From positions 19,891-83,890 of the forward strand of contig JADLDB010000052.1 of the NCBI GenBank assembly GCA_020846875.1: DNA of 64,000 nt. Reading direction: 5' to 3'. This document shows, piece after piece, positions 45,935 through 53,224 of the stretch (positions within the stretch are counted from its first letter, which is position 1; each line of letters starts with the position of its first letter). Made by a program: the position numbers and the translations under genes. Source of the DNA: Myxococcales bacterium (lineage in GTDB: Bacteria; Myxococcota; Myxococcia; Myxococcales; Myxococcaceae). The notes beneath the pieces are model-generated. The model saw only the letters and a program-made list of their open reading frames with translations. It searched no databases and was not told the DNA's origin.

Positions 45935-46501
45935 ATGAGCACCATCCGGACCGGCGGGGAGATCGACGCCTTCTGCAGCAAGTGCGAGCTCAACCTCGCG
46001 CACACCATCATCGCCATGGTGGGCCCCAAGGTGGTGAAGGTGAAGTGCAACACCTGCGGGAATGATCACCAGTACCGCGGCGAGCAGCCGCTGGTGAAGT
46101 CCCAGTCCTTCGCCAACCCGAAGAAGCGCGCGGGGTCCTCCTCGTCGGCCGGGCCGAAGCCCAGCCGCGCCCACGTCGCCTGGGAAGACAAGTTCAAGGG
46201 CAAGGATCTGTCCCGCGCGCGGAAGTACAGCGTGAAGGACACCTACGCGCTGGACGACGTGATCGATCACCCCACCTTCGGGCTGGGCCTGGTGACCGCG
46301 GTGCGGCAGGACAAGGTGGAGGTGTCCTTCAAGCAGGAAGAGAAGGTGCTGGTGCACGGCAAGGGCGCGCCGGCCGCGCCGCTCCCGCATCCCCCGCACC
46401 GGCCGCCGCCGTCGGCGCCGGAGGATCACCGGCCCGAGAAGGAAGAGCCCACCGAGACACCCGTAGCGCCGCCCCCGGCGGACTTCGCGCCTCAGCGCTG
46501 A
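45935..46501 (+). CDS. Zinc-ribbon protein with C-terminal Tudor-like segment
   Basis: 188 residues. An N-terminal CxxC...CxxC pair (FCSKCELNLAHTI and VKCNTCGNDHQY) forms a zinc ribbon. A Lys/Ser-rich linker follows, then a segment DDVIDHPTFGLGLVTAVRQD with a following VEVSF, resembling the small Tudor-like domain at the C-terminus of UvrD/PcrA helicases (HPxFGxGxV...V.F). The last 45 residues are Pro/Glu-rich and probably disordered. A nucleic-acid or RNA-polymerase partner is possible. It lies divergent from the MlaE-led unit. Confidence 0.75.
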   Translation: MSTIRTGGEIDAFCSKCELNLAHTIIAMVGPKVVKVKCNTCGNDHQYRGEQPLVKSQSFANPKKRAGSSSSAGPKPSRAHVAWEDKFKGKDLSRARKYSVKDTYALDDVIDHPTFGLGLVTAVRQDKVEVSFKQEEKVLVHGKGAPAAPLPHPPHRPPPSAPEDHRPEKEEPTETPVAPPPADFAPQR

Positions 46502-46556
46502 TGGAGCCGCTCCACCGGCTCGCGAGGGCCCAGCGGTTGCGCCATACTCTCTTTCG

Positions 46557-47141
46557 ATGCGGGATCCGCAGACCAGGGACGCCACGTACGAGGACCTGAA
46601 GGCCCTGCCCGAGAACATGGTGGGGCAGATCGTCGAAGGCGTGCTGATCGCGATGCCGCGGCCCGCTGTGGGCCATGCCTTCGTGACGTCGACGTTGGGG
46701 GCCGATCTCCATGGCCCCTTCGGACGCGGCCGTGGAGGGCCTGGGGGCTGGATCTTCCTCGACGAGCCCGAGCTGCACTTCGACCGCAACGTCCTCGTCC
46801 CCGACATCGCCGCCTGGCGGCGCGAGCGCATGCCGGAGCTGCCAACCGCCAGCACCCCGTTCCTCACGCTCGCTCCGGACTGGGTGTGCGAGGTGCTCTC
46901 GCCCCGCACCGCCTCGGTCGACCGCGTGCAGAAGCGGCGGGTCTACGCACGCGAGAAGGTCGGCTACCTGTGGATCATCGACCCACTCGAGCGCGTCCTC
47001 ACCGCCTACGCCCTGGATGGTGCGGACTTCCGGGAACTCGGTACCTGGGGCGGTGACGAGGATCGCCTGCTGCGCGTCGCGCCGTTCGACGCGATCGAGC
47101 TCGATCTCACGTCGCTGTGGGCGCCGCAGCCCCCGCCCTGA
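46557..47141 (+). CDS. Uma2-family (DUF820) putative endonuclease
   Basis: 194 residues of the Uma2/DUF820 family, a PD-(D/E)XK nuclease fold. Visible are the opening TYEDLKALPENMVGQIVEG, the region DEPELHFDRNVLVPDIAAW with the catalytic-type Asp, VCEVLSPRTASVDRVQKRRV, which holds the E...K pair, and VGYLWIIDPLERVLTAY. Members are often single orphan genes near mobile elements, and their cellular role is not well established. The last 35 nt overlap, tail to tail, the convergent RluA-type gene. Confidence 0.85.
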   Translation: MRDPQTRDATYEDLKALPENMVGQIVEGVLIAMPRPAVGHAFVTSTLGADLHGPFGRGRGGPGGWIFLDEPELHFDRNVLVPDIAAWRRERMPELPTASTPFLTLAPDWVCEVLSPRTASVDRVQKRRVYAREKVGYLWIIDPLERVLTAYALDGADFRELGTWGGDEDRLLRVAPFDAIELDLTSLWAPQPPP

Positions 47142-47808
47142 GCAACTCCACGCAGCGGCGGAGATCTTCCGGGAGCGGCGCGGTGACGGCCAGCCCCAGC
47201 GCAGGCACCTCCAACGACTCCGCGTGCAGCGGCGTGCGCTCGAGCACCACCTCGTCACCCTGCCCGCCCAGCTCCCTCGCGGTGAGGGGCGCCTTCCGCC
47301 CGTACTGGTGATCGACGAGCAGCGGGTGCCCGGCCGCCTTGAGGTGCACGCGGATCTGGTGCTGCCGGCCGGTGAGGGGCTCGGCCTCGACCAGCGTGGC
47401 GGAGGAGAAGATCTCCCGCGGCCGCACCAGGGTGCGCGACGGCTTCCCCGCTTCTCCGGGCCGCACCGGCCGCATCCTGCCCTTCCGTGCCTCGGTGAGC
47501 GCGACGTCGAGCTCGAGCGGCGCCTCCACCCTTCCCTCCACCAGCGCCAGGTAGCGCTTCTTCACCCCAGCGCCTTCGAAGGCCTGGTTGGCCGCCCGGT
47601 GCGCCTCGGCGGAGGTGGCGAAGACGAGCACCCCGGAGGTGTCACGATCGATCCGGTGGCACACCCAGATCCGCGTGCCCAGTTGCGCGGCGAGCAGCTC
47701 GCGCGCGCAGCCGGCGTCGCCTGGCGCCCGCCCCGGGATCACCAGGAGCCCCGCCGGCTTGTCGATGGCGACCAGCCCACCAACCGTGGCGAGGACCTGC
47801 AAGTGCAC
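47107..47808 (-). CDS. RluA-family pseudouridine synthase
   Basis: 233 residues. The catalytic motif HRIDRDTSGVLVFA is intact, with the nucleophilic Asp in RIDRDTSG. Other family segments are VAIDKPAGLLVIPG and LTGRQHQIRVHLKAAGHPLL. There is no N-terminal S4 domain, so it is the short RluA/RluE-like type that modifies rRNA or tRNA. GTG 47808 starts 3 nt after the M16 peptidase-like gene, so it may be part of that unit. The target uridine cannot be assigned. Confidence 0.93.
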   Translation of the reverse strand: MHLQVLATVGGLVAIDKPAGLLVIPGRAPGDAGCARELLAAQLGTRIWVCHRIDRDTSGVLVFATSAEAHRAANQAFEGAGVKKRYLALVEGRVEAPLELDVALTEARKGRMRPVRPGEAGKPSRTLVRPREIFSSATLVEAEPLTGRQHQIRVHLKAAGHPLLVDHQYGRKAPLTARELGGQGDEVVLERTPLHAESLEVPALGLAVTAPLPEDLRRCVELLRAGAAAPTAT

Positions 47809-47811
47809 GCG

Positions 47812-49164
47812 CTACTCGAGATCCGTCGGGCGCAGCACGGTGATCGGTCCGTACCGGCTGACCATGGGCTTGAGGGCCTCGGCGTTGCCCACCAGCGCCA
47901 GCACGCGCTCACCCTTGAAGAGGTGGCGGTGGGCCGCCTCGGCCGCTTGCTTCACCGACACCGCGCTGATCCGCTCCCGGTAGCCGGCGATCCAGTCCGG
48001 GGGCAGGCCGTAGTGCACGACGTCGGCGATCGCCCCGGCCACCGCCTCGTTCGTCTCCAGCCGGCCCGGGTACAGCCCGCAGATGTAGCGCTGCACCGTG
48101 GCCAGCTCCTTCGCGGACGGCCCCTTGAGGCGCATCTTCTCGACCTCGGCCAGGGCCACGTCCACCAGCGTGTTGACGCTCTCGGTCCGGGTGAAGGACG
48201 ACACGGTGAAGCTGCCGCCCGCGCTCAGCATGTCGAAGGACGAGCCGGCGCCGTAGGACAGCCCCCGCTTGACGCGGATCTCCGTCACCAGCCGCGAGGT
48301 GAAGCCGCCTCCCAGCACCGCGTTCATCACCACCAGCGGAAAGTGATCGGGGTGCCCGCGCTTCACGCCCGCCGCGGCGATCCGGACCTGCGCCTGCGTC
48401 TGCTCGGGCTTGTCGACGATCACCACGTCGCCGGGCTTCTGGAGCCCCGGCCAGGCCGGCACCTCGGGGGCGAACTTCGGGCCGCCGCGCCAGCCGCCCA
48501 GGGTGCGCTGGATCACCTCGGTGACGGCCTCCACGTCCACGTCGCCCACCACGAAGAGGTGCGCCACCTTCGGGCCCAGCCGCTCCCGGTGGAAGGCCTG
48601 AAGCTGGGCGCGGGTGAGCCGCTCCACGTCGACCTTCCCGCCGCAGGACTCGAAGGCGTACGGGTGCTGCCCCCACACCGCGCGCGTCAGGGCGCGATCC
48701 GCCAGCGTGCCCGGATCATCCAGCTCGTTCGCCAACTGCGCGAGGGTGCGGCGGCGGTTGAGCTCGACCTCCTGCTCCGGGAAGTCGGGGGCGAGGACGA
48801 CCTGCCCCATCACCCCCAGCATCGCGTCGAGGTGCTTCGACGGCGTGGACAGGGAGATCACCGCGTTCTCTTCGTTGGCGTAGCCGCCCAGCGCCGCGCC
48901 CACCAGATCGACCGCTTCGCTGATCTCGTCCGCCGACTGTCCGCCCGCGCCGCGCCGGAGGATCCTCGAGGCGAAGTCCGCCACGCCCCGTTGGTCGGCA
49001 GCGTCGAAGGCCGAGCCCGCGCGCACCACCAGCCGCACCGCCACCAGGGGCAGCGAGGAGCGCTTCACCACGTGCACCGTGAGGCCGTTGGCCAGCACCC
49101 GCACCTCGTGGGGCGGCAGGTGCAACGGGCGCAGCTTCGGCGTCTGGGTCCGAAAGGTCTTCAC
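47812..49164 (-). CDS. M16-family peptidase homologue lacking the catalytic motif
   Basis: 450 residues with the two-domain M16 fold (opening HEVRVLANGLTVHVVKRSS; second half VVIVDKPEQTQAQVRIAAAG and LVTEIRVKRGLSYGAGSSFD). At the position of the zinc motif HxxEH it reads GVADFASRIL, so neither His nor Glu ligand is present. It is the probable non-catalytic partner of the upstream active M16 gene, which it overlaps in GTGA form (GTG 49164). The R/Y pair usual in such subunits (RGLSYGAG) is present and could bind substrate ends. Confidence 0.9.
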   Translation of the reverse strand: MKTFRTQTPKLRPLHLPPHEVRVLANGLTVHVVKRSSLPLVAVRLVVRAGSAFDAADQRGVADFASRILRRGAGGQSADEISEAVDLVGAALGGYANEENAVISLSTPSKHLDAMLGVMGQVVLAPDFPEQEVELNRRRTLAQLANELDDPGTLADRALTRAVWGQHPYAFESCGGKVDVERLTRAQLQAFHRERLGPKVAHLFVVGDVDVEAVTEVIQRTLGGWRGGPKFAPEVPAWPGLQKPGDVVIVDKPEQTQAQVRIAAAGVKRGHPDHFPLVVMNAVLGGGFTSRLVTEIRVKRGLSYGAGSSFDMLSAGGSFTVSSFTRTESVNTLVDVALAEVEKMRLKGPSAKELATVQRYICGLYPGRLETNEAVAGAIADVVHYGLPPDWIAGYRERISAVSVKQAAEAAHRHLFKGERVLALVGNAEALKPMVSRYGPITVLRPTDLE

Positions 49165-50483
49165 GCCTGGGCTCCCGGCGTGGGGGCGAGCGTCACCACG
49201 GAGCGCCGCTCCGCCGACAGGTACCTCGCCGCCGCCGCGCGCACCTGCTCGGTGGTGATCGCCTCGTAGCGCGAGGCCAGGGCGAGCCCTTCCCGCCAGT
49301 GGCCCAGCATCAGCTCGTAGGTCCCCAGCGCGTGCGCCCGCCCGTTGTTGGTGGCCAGCTCGCGCAGCAGGTGCGCGGACAGGTTGTTCTTCGCCTTCTC
49401 CAGCTCGCGCGCCGAGATGCCTTCCTTCGCCACCTTCTCCAGCTCGGCGTAGAGCGCCGCCTCGGTGCGCAGCGGATCCGCGCCCGGCTTGAGCTCCAGC
49501 ACCACGGTGAAGGCGCCGGGATCGAGCCGCCACGTCCAGTCCACCGAGATGCCGACCGCCAGCTCCTGCTCGAAGACGAGCGACCTCGTCAGCCGGCTCG
49601 ACTGCCCCACCGAGAGCGCGTACTGCAACACGTCGAGGGTCAGCGTGTCCGGGTGGGTGGAGGCGGGCCCGCGCCAGGCGATCATCAGCATGGGCGCCTG
49701 GGCGGGGTGGCGGACCTCGGCGCGGCGCTCCCCCTTCTGCTCCGGCTCGGCGTCGATCACCTTCGCCGGCGAGGGCCCGGGCTTGATCGCGCCGTAGTAC
49801 TTCTTGAGCAGCCGCAGCGCCTCCTTCGGCTCGAAGTCGCCCGACACGTAGACGGTCGCGTTGTTGGGCGCGTAGTAGGTGCGGAAGTAGTCCAGGCAGT
49901 CCTCGCGGCGGATGTTCTCGATGTCCTTCATCCAGCCGATCACCGGCCAGCGGTACGGGTGCGCCTTCCACACCAGCGTGGACAGCTCTTCGTCCACCAT
50001 CCCGGCGATCTCGTTGTCGACGCGCAGCCGGCGCTCCTCCATCACCACCTGGCGCTCGCTCTCGAGCATCTTCGGCGTGACCTGCAGGCTTCTCATGCGA
50101 TCCGACTCGAGATCGATGACCGTCTCGAGCGCCTCGGCCATGAAGTCCTCGTAGTACACGGTGAGATCGGTCGAGGTGTACGCGTTGGAGGTGCCGCCGT
50201 TGGACTCGAGCACCTTGTCGAACTGCCCCGGACCGAACTTCTTCGCGCCGTTGAACATCATGTGCTCGAAGAGGTGGCTGATGCCGGTGATCCCCGGCCG
50301 CTCGTTTCGCGAGCCGACCCGGAAGAAGGTGTAGAAGCTGCAGGTGGGCACCTCGTGCGACGGCAGGAGGCGCACCGTCAGCCCGTTGGGCAGCTTGGCT
50401 TCGATCACCGAGTCGGCGATCGGCTGGAGCGCGGGGAGGATCGGGAAGGGCGGCGCCTTGGCGCGGGGTTGGGGGCGGGGCAT
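49161..50483 (-). CDS. M16-family zinc metallopeptidase, catalytic subunit
   Basis: 440 residues. The zinc motif HLFEH (His70, Glu73, His74) and the downstream Glu region ESERQVVMEERRLRVDNE are intact. ATG 50483 has AGGAG 6 nt upstream; an earlier in-frame start is rejected. No clear signal peptide is seen, so a cytoplasmic or peripheral location is likely, though many bacterial M16 enzymes are exported. Together with the overlapping non-catalytic gene it resembles the alpha/beta mitochondrial-processing-peptidase-type pairs of bacteria, which degrade short peptides. Confidence 0.93.
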   Translation of the reverse strand: MPRPQPRAKAPPFPILPALQPIADSVIEAKLPNGLTVRLLPSHEVPTCSFYTFFRVGSRNERPGITGISHLFEHMMFNGAKKFGPGQFDKVLESNGGTSNAYTSTDLTVYYEDFMAEALETVIDLESDRMRSLQVTPKMLESERQVVMEERRLRVDNEIAGMVDEELSTLVWKAHPYRWPVIGWMKDIENIRREDCLDYFRTYYAPNNATVYVSGDFEPKEALRLLKKYYGAIKPGPSPAKVIDAEPEQKGERRAEVRHPAQAPMLMIAWRGPASTHPDTLTLDVLQYALSVGQSSRLTRSLVFEQELAVGISVDWTWRLDPGAFTVVLELKPGADPLRTEAALYAELEKVAKEGISARELEKAKNNLSAHLLRELATNNGRAHALGTYELMLGHWREGLALASRYEAITTEQVRAAAARYLSAERRSVVTLAPTPGAQA

Positions 50484-50562
50484 CGGGACTCCTGGCGGGG
50501 TGTTCAGCTTCTTCTGGAACGTACTCAGCGGGGGCGCCGTTGGCCTGCGTAAAAAGGCGCCG

Positions 50563-51621
50563 TCAGCGGGGGGCGTGCCCATCGAGGAAGCGCAGCACCG
50601 ACGCCCACACCTCGTCGGCCGCCCGCTCGGCGATCAGCAGATCCATGTGGCCGTACTCGCCCTTCGCGCCGTTGGCCCGGGTGATCACCAGCCACTCCTT
50701 GGGTCCCCCGAGGGCCCGGTAGCCGTCCTTCACGCCGGGCGCCAGGGCCACGCGATCCAACCGCGCCGCCACCACCAGCACCGGCGTGGTGATGCGCGCC
50801 ATGTCCTTCTTGAAGTCCAGCGTGCAGTCGAGCGACTGGAAGCGGCCTCCGTCCAGCATCCCGATGAGCTGGAGCGCCACCCCGCCCGCCACGTCGGCGG
50901 TCCCATAGGCCAGCAGCCGCTGCCAGGAGGCCGTGGTGCTGGACTGCGGGTTGTAGAAGAAGCGCTGGAATGGGCCGTCGTCCACCAGCGCCTGGAAGGG
51001 CGCCGCGGCGTGGGCGCCGAGCGCGCTGGGGATCATCAGGTCGGGGCTCACCAGCTTCGGGGCTATGGAGTGCAGCCACGTCTCCAGCCCCGTGCCCCAG
51101 TCGAGGCGCGTGGGCGAGCCCAACGTCGCCACCGCGTTCAGCCCCTGCCCGCCCTGCGAGAGGTACGCGTAGGCCACCAGGCCGCCCATCGAGTGGCCCA
51201 CGTAGTCCACCGCCGGCGCGCCGCTGACCTCGCGCACGTGGCGGATCACCCCGGGCAGATCGAAGCGCCAGTAGGAGTCGAAGGTGATCGGCGGGTGGCG
51301 GCCCTTCTCTTCGTCGATGCCGTCCGAGTCGCCCGCGCCGCGCACCGACATGGTCCACGCCTCCCGGCCGTGCGCCGCCAGCCAGCGGGCCAGCGAGTGG
51401 CGCTCGTCGAGATCCAGGTTGCGCGCGTTGGCGGAAATGCCGTGGCAGAGGATGACGGGGAGGCCGGTGGGCGCTCCGGAAGGGCGGTAGCGGGTGAGGG
51501 AGATCTCCCAGCCGTCGTCGGTCTTCGCGCGGTGCGTTTCAGCTTCGGGTGGCAGAGGGACGAAGCGCGTGGCGGCGCAGGAGGAGATCGCCAGCGCACA
51601 GGCAAGCGCGATCCATCTCAT
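50563..51621 (-). CDS. Alpha/beta hydrolase lipoprotein
   Basis: 352 residues. The N-terminus MRWIALACALAISSCAATRF has a lipobox ISSC (Cys15). The catalytic triad appears complete: nucleophile Ser144 in VGHSMGGLVAYAYLS, an Asp in VLVVAARLDRVALAPG and a His in GEYGHMDLL. An oxyanion-type HG pair is in VILCHGISANARNLD. Esterase, lipase or a depolymerase function is possible. The ATG overlaps (ATGA) the stop of the upstream paralogue, whose nucleophile is missing. Confidence 0.9.
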   Translation of the reverse strand: MRWIALACALAISSCAATRFVPLPPEAETHRAKTDDGWEISLTRYRPSGAPTGLPVILCHGISANARNLDLDERHSLARWLAAHGREAWTMSVRGAGDSDGIDEEKGRHPPITFDSYWRFDLPGVIRHVREVSGAPAVDYVGHSMGGLVAYAYLSQGGQGLNAVATLGSPTRLDWGTGLETWLHSIAPKLVSPDLMIPSALGAHAAAPFQALVDDGPFQRFFYNPQSSTTASWQRLLAYGTADVAGGVALQLIGMLDGGRFQSLDCTLDFKKDMARITTPVLVVAARLDRVALAPGVKDGYRALGGPKEWLVITRANGAKGEYGHMDLLIAERAADEVWASVLRFLDGHAPR

Positions 51622-52568
51622 GGGGTCTTCCCCTCTCCCCGCAAGAAGGCCTCGAGTTCGGGGAAGACGCGCGACGGCGCCTTCGCGCCCAGCAGCAGCG
51701 ACACGTGGGAGAAGTCGTCGCCCGTCTCGAAGCGGCTGAAGGTGCGCAGGCGCACGGCTGCCTTCGAGGTGTCCCGCAGCGGCGCGCACAACTCGGGCCC
51801 GGCGAAGCCGTCGCCCAGCGCGAGGAAGAGCAGCGTCGGGCGATCGAAGTCCAGGAGGCGCGAGCGCACGGTGGTGCCGTCGTCCAGCGGGAGATCGCCC
51901 AGCCGCATCCAGGCCAGCCACTCCGCCGCCTGCCCAGAGGAGAGATCGCGCGTCCCCAGCGCCCGCAGCGCCTCCAGGGTCTGCGGCGGGAACTTCGTCT
52001 CCATGGCGAAGAGGAGCTCGAAGTCCCATGCGCCGCCCGGCGAGGCCGCGAAGTCCGAGAAGTGGCCGCCTTCGGCGAGGAAGGCCCCGGCCAGCGCGCT
52101 GGGCACCTCGGCCTCCACCGGCGTGCTCAAGGCCACCACGCGGCGGACCGGCAGCTCCCGCCCCGCTGCCGCCAGCGCCAGCGTTCCGCCCCACCCATGC
52201 GCCACGAGGTCGATGGGCTCACTCTGCTCCGCGGCGATCACCCGGGCGATCGCCGGGAGATCGAGGTGGATCCACGCCCGCAGGCTCGCCCCCGCGTTCG
52301 CCTTGCCCTGCCCCCGCAGCTCGGCCACGTAGACGGCGTACCCCCGCGCGGCGAGCCAGCGGGCCAGCCCCTCCCGGTGGAGATCGAAGAGCGGACGGCC
52401 GAAGCCGATCTCTCCCACCAGCAGCACCGGGGAACGGCCTTCACCCTTGCCCGGCGGGAGGTAGCGGTAGAGCGCGAGCGACGCGCCGTCGGAGGCCACC
52501 ACCCGGCGATGGGACACCGTGGGCTCCGGCGCCGAGGCGAAGAGCAGCGCCACCACCAACGCCGTCAC
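51618..52568 (-). CDS. Alpha/beta hydrolase-fold protein lacking the nucleophile Ser
   Basis: 316 residues. It starts at GTG 52568, overlapping the response-regulator stop (GTGA), with a short hydrophobic N-terminus that may be a signal peptide. The fold is clear (LLVGEIGFGRPLFDLHREGL, YVAELRGQG, FDRPTLLFLALGDGF, FSHVSLLLGA). At the nucleophile elbow the sequence is LVAHGWGGTLAL, so Gly125 replaces Ser. It is therefore predicted to be catalytically dead, or to use another residue. It sits directly upstream of an active-looking paralogue, which suggests a regulatory or binding subunit. Confidence 0.85.
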   Translation of the reverse strand: MTALVVALLFASAPEPTVSHRRVVASDGASLALYRYLPPGKGEGRSPVLLVGEIGFGRPLFDLHREGLARWLAARGYAVYVAELRGQGKANAGASLRAWIHLDLPAIARVIAAEQSEPIDLVAHGWGGTLALAAAGRELPVRRVVALSTPVEAEVPSALAGAFLAEGGHFSDFAASPGGAWDFELLFAMETKFPPQTLEALRALGTRDLSSGQAAEWLAWMRLGDLPLDDGTTVRSRLLDFDRPTLLFLALGDGFAGPELCAPLRDTSKAAVRLRTFSRFETGDDFSHVSLLLGAKAPSRVFPELEAFLRGEGKTP

Positions 52569-53224
52569 AGCTCGACGATCCCCGCCTTGAGCGCCAGCAC
52601 CACCGCCTCCACGTGCGAGTTGACGCCCATCTTCTTGTAGACGTGCGAGAGGTGGGTGCGCACGGTGCGGCGCTCCAGGCTCATCACGCTGCCCACCTCG
52701 GCGTTGGACAGGCCCTTGGCCACGTACCGGAGGACGTCGAACTCCGTGGGCGTCAGGTTCCACGGGTTGTCCGGCTGCGCCTTCTTCGCCTGCACCGAGT
52801 GGAAGTAGTTCCAGAAGCGCCTGGCGATGATCGCCTCCAGCACGGTGCCGCCGGCCATCACCTCGTGGATGCCCGCGCGGATCTTCTCCGGGCCCACGCG
52901 CTTGACCAGGTACCCCGAGGCGCCCGCCTGCATCGCCTCGTACACCTTCTGCTCATCGTCGAAGGAGGTGAGGATCAGGAGCTCTACCTCGCAGGCCTGC
53001 TTCTTCACCCGCTTCGTCACCTCGATCCCGTCGATGCCGGGCAGCTCGAGATCGAGCAGGACGAGGTGCGGCTTGAGGCGGACGATCTCATCCACCGCGG
53101 CCTCGCCCTCCATCGCCGACCCGACGACCTCCAGCTCCTCGAAGGTGCCGAGCACCTTGAGCAGGTTCTTCATCAACTGCGGCTGATCCTCGACGACGAA
53201 GACGCGGGTGCGCTCGGAGCTCAT
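52565..53224 (-). CDS. NarL/LuxR-family response regulator
   Basis: 219 residues. A receiver domain (about 1-125) has the acidic pocket VFVVEDQPQ, the phospho-acceptor Asp in VLLDLELPGIDGIEV, the Thr/Ser in LLILTSFDD and the Lys in GYLVKRVG. The C-terminal LuxR helix-turn-helix (about 150-219) reads LTPTEFDVLRYVAKGLSNAE and RRTVRTHLSHVYKKMGV. No histidine kinase lies nearby; instead the gene overlaps by 4 nt the stop of a kinase-like gene. It overlaps the downstream hydrolase gene by 4 nt as well. Confidence 0.93.
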   Translation of the reverse strand: MSSERTRVFVVEDQPQLMKNLLKVLGTFEELEVVGSAMEGEAAVDEIVRLKPHLVLLDLELPGIDGIEVTKRVKKQACEVELLILTSFDDEQKVYEAMQAGASGYLVKRVGPEKIRAGIHEVMAGGTVLEAIIARRFWNYFHSVQAKKAQPDNPWNLTPTEFDVLRYVAKGLSNAEVGSVMSLERRTVRTHLSHVYKKMGVNSHVEAVVLALKAGIVEL

